Below are positions 48,541 to 58,410 of a stretch of 64,000 bases of DNA, piece by piece. Position numbers and translations under genes: made by a program. The stretch lies in the NCBI GenBank assembly GCA_018398815.1, contig CM031596.1:60806772-60870771 (forward strand), in the 5' to 3' direction. The notes under the pieces were generated by a model, which worked only from the letters and a program-made list of their open reading frames with translations, was not told where the DNA came from and searched no databases. This stretch comes from Conus ventricosus (lineage: Eukaryota > Mollusca > Gastropoda > Neogastropoda > Conidae). Every line of letters starts with the position of its first letter. The first letter of the stretch is position 1.

Positions 48541-48585
48541 AAAAGGAAATTTTTATTCTAAAATTACGTTTAATCTAACATACTT

Positions 48586-48708
48586 ACCGTGGCTCACTAA
48601 TGCAATAAGCGGCAGCAATTTGCTATCCCTGCCTCGTATACAATAAAGTCCGTACGGACAACAAAACCCCTGAAAGGGCCTCGTGCCTTGCGCATGCTCA
48701 GACCTATC
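48586..48708. repeat. DIRS inverted terminal repeat, 3' side
   Basis: Reverse complement of 54018-54140. It is identical over 120 bp (48589-48708 against 54018-54137). It contains an AATAAA. Confidence 0.9.
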
Positions 48709-48786
48709 CTCTTTTCGAGGTATATTAAACCCTGACTGAAACTCCTGATGGAACCAGGAAGGCGGGGAGGTAGGGAGGGTCTCTGT

Positions 48787-48877
48787 GTGAGCCACGGTAA
48801 GTATGTTAGATTAAACGTAATTTTAGAATAAAAATTTCCTTTTAATTACACATACTATACCGTGGCTCACTAATGCA
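48787..48877. repeat. DIRS internal complementary region
   Basis: 48787-48843 is the exact reverse complement of the left terminus 48541-48597 (57 bp). 48841-48877 is the reverse complement of the right terminus 54122-54158 (36 of 37). The two halves overlap by TTT. In the DIRS replication model this region templates completion of the ends and formation of a circle. Confidence 0.9.
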
Positions 48878-48885
48878 GAGTCGCA

Positions 48886-50586
48886 CTACCTGGAAGGAGG
48901 GCTCACCTGGTTACCGCCTGGAGGAGCGGGAAGAGCCGGAGCGTGTGGCGGAGATGGAGTGTTGCGCCACCACAGCTGATGCGATGCCCCTAGACCCATC
49001 ATCGCGCAGACGGGAAACGTCGCGCAGGTTAGAATTGGGATGAAGGTGCCAGGGGACCGCCAATATGCGGCATCTAACACACTCTGAATGCTGGCATTAT
49101 GAGCTACTGCCAGCGAAGACGCCCATGCCCTAATCTCATGAGGTCTTGGTGAGAAAACAGCCAAATCCCCTTCAGGTCTCGCGTACGCAGCTTTAATGAC
49201 TTCTCTCAGCCATCGAGAGATTGAAGAGCGCCTGATGTCCTCCTTACAACTTTCGTTGTAAGAGAGAAACAGGTGGCGCTGCTTGGAGCGAGAAGATTTC
49301 GTGCGTTTCCTATACTCCCGCAGAGCGCGCACCGGACAGAGAGTGCGGTCTTCGTCGTCCGGGGCAAGAATAGAAGTGAGAGGAAGAATGGAGATAGTCG
49401 GGGAAGAAGAACCTGGCAACTGGTTTTTCGCTAAAAATTCCGGGAGGAGGCGAAGAGATATCGAGCCATCCGGTTCGGAGGCTACGTCCACAGGTAGGCC
49501 ACTAAGAGCGTGGACTTCACTGCAGCGCCTCCCTGAGGCCAGGGAAACGAGAAAGGCTGTTTTGAAGGAAAGGAATTTCAGAGAACACTCCCGGATGGGC
49601 TCGTAAGGGGGAGCCTGAGGGAGGAGAGGACTAAGAAAAGATCCCACGCCGGGATACGGCGTGGGCAACGGGCCTCCTTAGGGCCGCTCCTCTGACCAGA
49701 TCCCGCAGAAGAGGGTCGTCCCCAAAGGAGGGTCCCCCTAACTGGCGGATAGTGGTGGAAATCGCCGCCCTGTGAACTCTAACAGAGGAGGCTGAAAGTT
49801 TTCTCTCCGATGAAAGAAAGGCTAGTAGTTCGCCAATTGGCATTGCGAAGGAGAATGAGGTGATACTTTGTGGCTGGAGCACCAAGAGAGCCAGCCATTC
49901 CAGTGGACACTATAGACGCTTTGGGTGCCTGACCTGTGGGCATGCTCCACAAGGCCGATTACTGCTGGGGAGGTGCCTCGTGCAGACAGCGCGTCCCGCA
50001 CAGTAGCCAGGCGTGAAGATGCAGCACGTTTGGATTGCCGTGTGGAATGCCTGACCGCGGCTGAAGCAGGGACTTTGCCTTTAAGGCGAGCGGTATCGGA
50101 GGCACGTGAGACAGATGTAACAGCTCCGGAAACCACGCTTGGGCCGGCCAGCGTGGAGCCACAAGAATCAGCGTGGCTGCATCTTCCCTTGCCTTGCGGA
50201 GAAACTTTTCCCAGAATGGGGAACGGGGGAAAGGCATAGCCCGTCAGTCCGGACCAAGGATGGACAGGGCGTCCACAGCCCACGCTGCCGGATCCGGAAC
50301 TGGGGAGACATACAGCTGGAGACGGTGGTTGAACCGGGTGGCGAACAGGTCTACCTGTGGTTTGAACCATACCGTCCAGAGAGGTTCCAGGATCGAATGG
50401 ACGAGAGTCCATTCTGAGGGAAGAACCATGTGCGACCTGCTGAGGGAGTCCGCAAGAATGTTGATCTTCCCCGGAACATGTTTGGCCGAGATCCGGATTG
50501 ATTGTGTCTCGCACCAAAGGAGAAGCTGTTCCGCCCTCAGGGACAGGGAGTGCGAGCGCGCCCCCCCTTGCTTGTTGATATAACAC
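48886..50586 (-). pseudogene. DIRS tyrosine recombinase, frame-broken
   Basis: The N-terminal helical part begins near SVYSVHWNGWLSWCSSHKVS (about 49900) and continues in another frame as GELLAFLSSERKLSASSVRV. The catalytic half carries the first Arg in SLASGRRCSEVHAL and HxxR in PHEIRAWASS, followed by DAAYWRSPGTFI. Two extra bases near 49025-49035 then push the expected tyrosine motif out of frame. The enzyme would integrate circular DNA without cutting a staggered target. Upstream in this frame (to 50586) the sequence overlaps the RNase H region. Confidence 0.75.
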
Positions 50587-51869
50587 GCTACTGTCGTGTT
50601 GTCGGTGTTGAGGAGAACGTTGTTTTCCTTCATGAAGGGAAGAAATTCCTCGAGGGCTTGGAACACGGCTTCCAGCTCTAGCCGATTGATATGCCAGGAC
50701 CCCATCTCCGGGACCATTGCCCGGAGGCCGTCAGAGAGCTGACGTGGGCACCCCACCCGGACTGGGACGCGTCCGTAAACAGGTCCTCCTGTGGAGGAGG
50801 GGGAGAGATGGGGACTCCCTGAGCTAACCAGGACTGGGAGTGCCATTGGACCACCGATGACTGGAACCACTGACCGAGAGGGATCGGAAGGTCCCACGAC
50901 TGTCGTGCCTGAGACCAACGCTTGCGAAAGAGGCGCTGAAACCGGCGTTTGTGCAGTCGTCCGAGGGGTACCAAGGGGGCCAAGGACTCCATCAGACCTA
51001 GAAGTGAGGCCAGCTTCCTGGCTGGAGCCTGATCCAAGGAAAGGAGGTGGGCCAAGAGGTGCTGGAGGCGAACCAGGCGCTGGGGGTTGGAGAGACCAGC
51101 CAGTCGGTGGTGTGGAAGGACATGCCCAGAAACTGAAACCGCTGCGACGGGATAAGATCGGACTTCTCCTCGTTGTGAACAAATCCCAGCTGCTGACAGA
51201 GGCCTAAAACCTGTAGGGCTTGCTGGGAGCACAGAGTGCTGGATGAGGCCAGAAGAAGCCAGTCGTCTAGATAGACCTTCAGACGAATTCCTTTCTCCCG
51301 AACGTGCGAGCAAAGTTCCCGAGCCACCTTCGTGAAAACCCAAGGGGCCGGGGCTAGTCCAAAGGGAAGAGCCCTGAATTGAAAAAACGCGGCTTCTCCA
51401 CACGAAGCGGAGGTACTTCCTGTCCCTTGGGTGGATCAAGAGATGGAAGTACGCATCTTTCAAGTCGATGGATACCGCCCGTCGCCGGGATGCATGGCAT
51501 CGCGGATCGACATGGGGTTTCCATCCGAAAACGGAGGACGATAAGGAACCTGTTCAAGGGCGAGAGATCTAGAACCGGTCTCCATCCTCCAGAAGCTTTG
51601 GGAACCACAAAAATGCGGCCATAAAAACCCGGAGAGGAATGGAAGAGGATTCCTCTGTGGCTCCCTTGGCTAACAGCGAAAGGACCTCCTGGTCTAAGGC
51701 CTGAGAGGCCGCCAGATCCCGAGGAGGAGCGAAAGGGGGGGGGGGAAGGAGTGAGAGGGGCCTTCACCGCACCCCAAGGAAGACGAAACCCCGACCTGAT
51801 CACCCGCAGAGCCCAGGGGCTTGCGGGAAGCCGCTCCCAGGCACTGAGGTGCCTGGACAGACTGCCCAC
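50244..51869 (-). pseudogene. DIRS reverse transcriptase and RNase H, frame-broken
   Basis: The order in sense is RT palm start (FYGRIFVVPKASGGWRPVLD), the motif around KDAYFHLLIHPRDRKYLRF, and the catalytic YLDDWLLLASS motif. RNase H follows with RLELEAVFQALEEF, NTDNTTVACYINKQGG and HVPGKINILADSLSR. After RNase H comes the DIRS-typical VDLFATRFNHRLQLYVSPVP segment. The pieces lie in three frames, so at least three one-base shifts interrupt the gene, but no key motif is lost. Confidence 0.85.
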
Positions 51870-52277
51870 AGGACCGCCCTGGGGTGAAGTACCCAGGTCG
51901 GGGGCAAGTCATTGGGGGTGGGCCGTCGAGGCGTGGGAGCTTTCGGACCCGCCGGCCGAGCCGGAGGCCGACCCCTGCTGGGCTGCCTGCCTCTGGTCCC
52001 CGGGGTCCAAATGACCGTCGTCCCTTGGGCTGAGAGGGACCCGGTGATGAGAAAGGCGCGGGCGCCTTGCGTTTTGAACCGGGGCGGGGGGGAGGGGACC
52101 TGATTGAAAGGCGAGGTCACGCCTAATTTCGGCCTGGCTCTTAATGGTAGCCTGTACGTGATTCCCGAACAGGGACCCTGACTTTGACTGGCAAGGCTCT
52201 GAGGGAAGCGCGGGCAGAGGGAGAACGGGTCACAGAAGATGCCAAAAGGACCGCATCTCTCCTAGCTAGAACTGAGT

Positions 52278-53582
52278 TCAGATGGAGCCTAGCGAACGCC
52301 CCAGCCGAATACTTAAGCCCTCAGCCATTGACTGAATACAGGCTACCACAGCAGCTGGGTCCGTGGACTGGCGGATGGCGAAGGAACCTGAATCGGGATC
52401 CTTAAGGGCAGACACTAGTCCCCCTAGAAAGGAATCCATAACAGATATGGCCTCCAAACCCCTCCTCGCAGACTCTTCCCACTCCGCAAGGCAGCGCTCT
52501 GAGAGGGACACCTGCCTTGCGCGCGATTTTGACCTCTCCTGGACCAGGAGGAGGTCCTCCTGGGAGAGGGAAGAGTGGCTTCGGGGATAGTGTCATTTGC
52601 CAAGAAGGCCTTCTTGTAAATGGAAGACTCTCTGGTTTAAGGAACTTCCCACACGACAGCGCGGAAGGGAAATCAGGGACCGAACCAGGCATGGGGTCCT
52701 GCGCATCCGTGCCCCTGACTCGTAATTGGGCCCTCCTCATGCAGTCGGCCACCATAACTGACTCCTTTAGAAGAGAGGAGGGCCTAGCCGCCGATGGGCG
52801 AGATCCCAGGGCGAGTTCCGCTGCCGAAGGGCAGGGGCCCTGACCTCCTGAGAGGATGACACCGCTTCCGGCACCAGGGAAGCCAAGACAGCCACCGAGT
52901 CTTGGAAAGAATAAGAACCGGGTGACTGGTCCTCTTCCTCTGACTCCGAGTCCGCCAGTCGGATCCACAGACCGATGGGGTGGCCGCCCTTGGCGAAGAG
53001 GTGCACGGCGAGAGCCCAGAGTGGCCTTGGATGGCTGATTCCCCAGACATACCGGGGGAGGGTCAGTCCCCGGAAGGGCAGAGGGGCCTGGAGGGAGATG
53101 CCTGCACTGGTGGAGGGTTGGGCATAAAACCCGGCCACCAGGGAAACCTCGGAGCAGGGGCTGTGGAAAGCCCATGGTCGGGGGATATTGCCATTGGGCC
53201 CATGGCGCCCAAGGCAAAGGGCCCTGACCCCATGATAGGGGGGGGCTGAGAATGTGGCTGCTGGCCCAACCCTGAAAGTGGGGGGCCGAATGCGCCGGTG
53301 CCCTGAGGGGTGCTCGGGAAAGAGGGCGACACCCCGGTGGTCATGCCCAAAAGCAGAGGCAGACACATGAGGCGGGGGAAGGGAAACAACCGGGGGCGAA
53401 CAAGATTCGAGCCCTTGAGCAGGAGTTGCTTCCCTTGGATCGCCTACTGGGCGAGGGGAGGGTGACGAATAGTCCCCTTCATTGCCCGGCGCCCTCCGTA
53501 GAGGCCCGTGCACCTTCGATTCTGCCATGGGAATCGAACTGTGAGCAGTTAGAACCGCGGCTGAACTGAACACAGGGTGCAC
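52278..53582 (-). pseudogene. DIRS gag-like ORF1, frame-broken
   Basis: Proline-rich overlapping frames occupy the 5' part of the element, followed by an SLSERCLAEWEESARRGLEA... segment (52278-52511) that resembles the structural-protein region of DIRS elements. Assignment rests on position before the RT and on composition. The functional frame cannot be fixed because of frame breaks. Confidence 0.5.
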
Positions 53583-54017
53583 TAACGGAGGCGACAGAAA
53601 CCGCGGCTGAGTCGCTCGCCGTTAAGGGGCAAAGGGCGAGATCAGCAGAAACCGAAGCTGAGCTGATCACCGCCACAAAATGAGGGTTGTGAGAAATGAC
53701 TCGCTGTCACGACAACAGAACCGAAGCTGAGTTGAGGTGAACCCTTGGGAGAAAGTGACGCTGAAGGGAGAGGAGGTTTAGGCGGGGGCTTTTAGAGACA
53801 AAGAGCCTGCCGGCGAGACGTGGGAATCGAAAGACGAAACCTTCTTAATTCTCACCTTACCACCCAATCGCTTCACGTACGTTTCTCCCTTAAGTGAAAA
53901 CATAAGCAAGGACACCAACGAACAGCAACAACAATCGATCGATTGCGAGAAAAGTCAAAAATACTTAGCTGCTCGTGTACACGCGGCTTAACGGGAAAAT
54001 GGCTGCCGAGAAAAGAA

Positions 54018-54140
54018 GATAGGTCTGAGCATGCGCAAGGCACGAGGCCCTTTCAGGGGTTTTGTTGTCCGTACGGACTTTATTGTATACGAGGCAGGGA
54101 TAGCAAATTGCTGCCGCTTATTGCATTAGTGAGCCACAGT
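54018..54140. repeat. DIRS inverted terminal repeat, 5' side
   Basis: Partner of 48586-48708. On the minus strand it precedes the gag-like region and so should hold the promoter. Confidence 0.9.
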
Positions 54141-54390
54141 ATAGTATGTGTAATTAAACTCGCTGTTGTTAGCAGACGACGCCATTGTGAAAATCGGTCA
54201 GTCTCACGCACAACTCTTCGCTTGCAGTTTCTCCTCTTTCTTAGTGAATGAAAGTGGTGCCAGCATCCAAAAATAGTGCTGCCACATTACTGGGCTATAG
54301 TGGGAAATCCCCAACAACTTTTAGTGGCTCTCCGAGTATTTTCACGGAGTCAGCACGTGATGGAAAAGTACCATACACAGGCGGCGGGCA

Positions 54391-54454
54391 GCTCCCGTCT
54401 GCGCCCGTTACGAAATCTAGCGCGCTGTCTCAGCGCTCCCGTCTGCGCCCGTTA
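54391..54454. repeat. Subterminal direct repeats of the piggyBac-like element
   Basis: GCTCCCGTCTGCGCCCGTTA occurs at 54391-54410 and again at 54435-54454, just inside the right TIR. Subterminal repeats are common transposase-binding sites in piggyBac elements. Confidence 0.75.
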
Positions 54455-54650
54455 TGAATACAAGAGGGTTAAAGAAGTATCCCTTGCATTCAAGCAGACC
54501 AGCTCAAACTGGCCCGGCATGAGAGGCTGCCCAGGCTGTAGACTTGGAAGAGTTGAAAGGTTTAATCCCCACCATGCATATCCACTTGATGTAACACATG
54601 GACAAAACATCACTATCTTCCTGCCCTCCTAATCTTCAAGACCATCTCAC

Positions 54651-54795
54651 CTTTGGGCCTCAGAGCTCTCAGGGGAGTCTCCAACAATGGCCACGGGACT
54701 CATTTCTGGATCAGTTGGTGCATCCATAGCCACTGGCATATCCACTGCTTCCTCAGACATGTCACTCTCTGTCCCCTCCTGTGCAGCTTGTTGCT
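54651..54795 (-). CDS. G3BP exon 5 (acidic linker start)
   Basis: It starts after a GATGTGTAG acceptor and reads QQAAQEGTESDMSEEAVDMP and then MSPVAIVGDSPESSEAQ before a GTGAGA donor. An acidic, unstructured segment after the NTF2-like domain. The phases (1 in, 2 out) agree with exons 4 and 6. Confidence 0.85.
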
Positions 54796-55310
54796 CTACA
54801 CATCAGAAAAAAAGCTAAATTAACTATCCCTTATTTCCCAGTTTCTTAACTAACAGCATATCCAGAAATGTTTGAACTGTTTACTTCAACTTCCTTTCCT
54901 TTAATCCATATGACTGAGTGACTGTAACTGTTCCCGAATGTTTTTTTTTAATCTTCCCTCATTTTCAAGAAATTCATTAATAAGGTGCAATTCTGCATAA
55001 AAGCAGGTATTGTTTTAAAATCAGCAATGACAGGTGTGCTGCATAGTGAATGAAATAATGGGTTTAGTAATACTCTGCTCATGACAGACCTCACTTCTTT
55101 TGATCGTTAAGGTGGGGGAAGAAGTAAAGATGAACACACAGCAAAGAAGAGTTTGTGTAAAAACTGTCGACAGCATAACAATATGTATTCACAACTTCGT
55201 GTACAAAGGACGAAGAGCATAACCCTTACACACCAGCTCTATGCTGTGTACAGCACAGGAAAAGGGAAGAACAGAAGGCCAACTTTGTACAAACAAAAAC
55301 CAATTCTTAC

Positions 55311-55464
55311 CTTCCGAAGACTGTTCTCTTTCACTGCTAAAATCTTCATCTTGGTATCTGAAGATGTCATTATGCACGCAGAAGGAAAATGAACCCACAC
55401 GTGCCAGGATGAAGGACTGCATGAAACGTCTCATCACACCATCACGATTGATTTCTCCAGAAGC
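55311..55464 (-). CDS. G3BP exon 4 (NTF2-like domain end)
   Basis: It encodes ASGEINRDGVMRRFMQSFIL, then GSFSFCVHNDIFRYQDEDF and SSEREQSSE. This matches the last strands of the G3BP NTF2-like domain (human RRFMQTFVLAPEGS...FYVHNDIFRYQDEVF), which dimerises and binds partner proteins such as Caprin and USP10. The acceptor is TTCCCCAG and the donor GTAAGA. It is uninterrupted. Confidence 0.95.
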
Positions 55465-56760
55465 CTGGGGAAAGAAGACAATAACTATCAGAAAACAAAG
55501 ACAAAAAAAAAAACAACCAAAAATCATGCATTTGAGTTTAAAGGCTACTTTCAAGCTCAACAGCTCAAGTATTGCAAGCTCAACAGCTCAAGTAACACTT
55601 CATATCATTTCATGAACATCCATCTTTGCACTCTTACTTTAGTTGCAAACACTATCATGCTCAAAGTTAGTGACCAAGTGGTTGTAGCATACCAGGTCAA
55701 CTCAATGGTCATGTGTCAGCATACCAGGTCAACTCAATGGTCATGTGTCCACTCAAAGTATAAACTTCAGCAACCCACCAGCAAACTGTAACATAACTTA
55801 GGCATGATAAAGAATTATTCATTATTATTATCATCATTTCTGCACTCGCAAGCATCAATCCAATTCATACTAGAACTCCCACTTAGGACAATCAAAATCC
55901 CTGAAATTCTAATAGGGTCCGATGAGTATGTCACCCTCTCTCATGGAAACATTTTGAAACTAGCTTTCAAAACAGTGCAAGCTGATGCACATCCCTACAT
56001 CATGAGGTTCGTCGTCCTCTTTCAGTTTCAACTAGAACAAGAGTCACCGTCTTCATCTGTTCTTGACATCCTGCCCTTTTTCATCAAAAGTCATTTCATG
56101 AATTCAATCATAACTTGAATGGCACTCTAAAATCACCAAAAAAAATGGCTTGCACTACAACCAGAAGTGTAAGTCTTAGAGATAGTGACACAAATCTGGA
56201 GGTCGAGTGCCCATCTCTACACAAGTGGTCAGATAAGCTTGCTCATGCTTCTGTTCAAGAAAACAAATGTTTTTTTGTCAGCCAATTTCCCTCCATGGTA
56301 ATAAATCCCACACTGCTGGCAAACCTATTTTCTTGGACGTAATGTTCTCATCCCCAGCTCATGCATTTTTACCGTAGTGTTCAAGTACTTCAGCTGTTTA
56401 AATGATCCCTGGAGTCTTTTAGCCAGGGTACGATGACAACAACAACTACTTTGTTTGAAAATGGAGTGACAACAGGGAGAGTTTAAACCAGAGAATAACA
56501 ACTGGATTACAATGCCAACCAATGAATGGGATTAACAAAGTCAGTCCAGAGGCAAGCCGTTTCAATGTTCAGATTTTCTACAACCAAGACAAACATACAT
56601 GAGAGACAAAATAAAAGAAAGAAACCAAGACATGCGTACAAAACTCAGTGATGATTAATTTTCTTTCTTTCTTCAGAAGAATGAACTTTTTAAAAAAAAC
56701 ATCTGATTTGTGTTTTCACAGCATGATGAGCAGCAAGCTTATGCAGAGAGGAATACTCAC

Positions 56761-56861
56761 CTGGATCACAACAGTATCCGCATGGCTTTGCTGGCTATCC
56801 ATTTGGAAAATCTTGACCTGGTGTTGACGAACTTCAAGCTCCTTATTTTCTCTTTGATCGC
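56761..56861 (-). CDS. G3BP exon 3 (NTF2-like domain, frame-broken)
   Basis: Between TTTTCAG and CAG|GTGAGT, the first part reads AIKEKIRSLKFVNTR. The second part reads VKIFQMDSQQSHADTVVIQ only after a one-base shift. Length is 101 nt, whereas the neighbouring exons demand a multiple of three. One extra C at the CC of 56817-56818 gives 102. The aligned residues match human ...SQNFTNCHTKIRHVDAHATL, so the exon itself is certainly real. Confidence 0.9.
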
Positions 56862-57520
56862 CTGAAAAGAAAATAAACACATTTATCAGCAACTTACCTA
56901 CCATTTGCTAATGATACTGTGAAATTCACTAATTCAACAAGTATAACAAGTGACATGTTTTCCTCACCATACTTTTTTCACTGAATTCTTTTCATGAAAA
57001 AACAAGTTTGGATTATCAAATCCTAATTTTAAAAAAACACACAACTTGGTACAGCAGATTTGCTCTGAAATACATAGTCCCTAGTGTCACATTTCTCAAA
57101 CATACTGACGCACCTCATTAAAGCAAAGCCTCTGTGACACAACTGTACACCGACTCGAGCCATTCACTGTTGAGTCATCGGACAGAATCACATTGACATG
57201 AAATTGTCTTAACATGCTCACATCTACCACTTTCCCCGTTTGTTTGCTGCTGGTTTTTTTTTCGTATAAAAATTTTCATAGTGTGCTCATATTTTCCTTC
57301 AACAAAAATCGTTGCAGTGTGCTAACCCTCTACTTCACACTGTGCTTATTAAGTTTCTTGGTCATCACCGTGTATGCAGAACTGAAAGTTTTTCTGATCT
57401 GATTTCTTATTTGTTCCGGTGGACTTGCATCCTTCGCAGTGAATGAAACTAAAATTAGATCATTTATTTAAAGTGAACATACACTTCTAAAAAATACAAA
57501 GCATCAACCAAAGCACTTAC

Positions 57521-57602
57521 TTTCTGCCCTCTGATAACAGGATCATCTTGTCCTAGTTTCTCAGTCCCGCCATGGACAAGGGAACTCTGATTGTTGTAAA
57601 AT
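57521..57602 (-). CDS. G3BP exon 2 (NTF2-like domain)
   Basis: After a GATTCCAG acceptor the exon reads FYNNQSSLVHGGTEKLGQDD and PVIRGQK before GTAAGT. This matches human HRFYGKNSSYVHGG...VYGQKEI. It enters in the third codon position, so a preceding exon ending in a split Arg codon is required. That exon (expected to end like RRYYTLLN..P..LHR) was not found in the window and probably lies right of 64000. Confidence 0.95.
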
Positions 57603-57859
57603 CTGGAATCAAATCAAACAAAACCCAAGCATTATATAAAACTGCAAATGTCCTCAAAATAGGCAAAAGTTAATCTGATTATCTTTTCACATTTAATGTT
57701 TCCACAGACTGTCTGCATATTAGAAAAATGAAGTGAATGAAGTTCAAGACTAAATTTGAAATAATCACTGTAAAATTTAGGTACTTTCTTAATTTCTGAT
57801 TTTTTTTCCTCGGGGCTAAGATCTTACTGACCAGTACAAATCTAGCAATGGCGAGACAG

Positions 57860-58410
57860 AGCCAAGCTCTTGTGGGACGTTTCTGCCGTAACTGGCTCCT
57901 ACACAGATTTGAGTTTGCTACGGGCTCAGCTGGGAACACTGGGACCACACAGCCGAGTTTCATCCACTTAAAGAATGCATCTCTGATAAATAGTAAATAA
58001 GTGGGGTATGTTTTGCTCCCATAAGGAAACCTAACACAGAGTAACTTTTATTCAAGACTGGCACAGCCTTTTTAACTTGAATAAAGTCAGACAAATACAT
58101 GGACGAACAATCTAATAGTGGGGGAAAAACAAGCGCAGGCCAACAACTGAACTGTCTGGCAAAGATTTGGACTTGAGGGGAGGGGAGAGGGGAGTTTGAA
58201 GATGGAAAAACTGGGAAAATGAAATTTTTAAAAAATAAAAAATAAAACAAAAATGTTATAGATATGAAAACTCTTCTCTAGCTGCATAAGGGAACCATCG
58301 CAATCCCCTTTGAAGGCAGATATATTTGTATTGCCTGCTCCGATATCTGCATCTCTGATAGTTTTGCTCAACAAATTTCCTGACCAAGACTGTAAGTAGG
58401 TCATCATCAT
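57860..58410 (+). mobile_element. Long SINE, copy 3, split by an insertion
   Basis: The parts 57860-57988 and 58348-58410 together match the tRNA-end half of copy 1 (ACTGGCTCCTA..., GAGTTTCATCCACTTA, then CAAATTTCCTGACCAAGACT-like sequence). The head is degraded. Confidence 0.7.
57989..58347. mobile_element. 359-bp insertion nested in the SINE
   Basis: Flanked by a perfect 13-bp direct repeat TGCATCTCTGATA (57976-57988 and 58348-58360). The SINE sequence continues uninterrupted after it, which makes it an insertion with target duplication. It has no ORF. An A-rich stretch is internal (58215-58250) and the family is not recognised. Confidence 0.6.

Larger units (their letters stand above)
48541..54158 (-). 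mobile_element. DIRS-type tyrosine-recombinase retrotransposon
   Basis: A 5618-bp element in the order (sense, minus strand) gag-like, reverse transcriptase, RNase H, tyrosine recombinase. It has inverted terminal repeats (48586-48708 and 54018-54140, identical over 120 bp) and an internal complementary region (48787-48877). Both outer ends carry AAA, the expected 3-nt overlap. There is no target-site duplication otherwise, as usual when integration is by recombinase on a circular DNA. The identical terminal repeats suggest recent insertion, while several frame breaks in the ORFs may be assembly errors. No methyltransferase domain was recognised. Confidence 0.9.
47360..54468 (-). mobile_element. 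piggyBac-like deletion derivative (host of the DIRS)
   Basis: The ends CCCTCTTGTATTCA (47360-47373) and TGAATACAAGAGGG (54455-54468) are perfect inverted repeats, each flanked outside by TTAA (47356-47359, 54469-54472), the piggyBac target. The element's own DNA is about 1.5 kb (47360-48540 plus 54159-54468). A transposase start lies at 54185 reading leftward, and most of the catalytic domain is missing. Its left end is also present in the duplicate copy near 40110. Confidence 0.85.

Noticed and set aside
48541..48843. Stand-alone MITE with 57-bp inverted arms
   Set aside because: The arms are the DIRS left terminus and its internal complementary region, not an independent element.
53943..54251. 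102-codon + frame through the DIRS terminal repeat
   Set aside because: Runs against the element's genes and across the insertion border; the same residues appear at the other ITR by inversion only.
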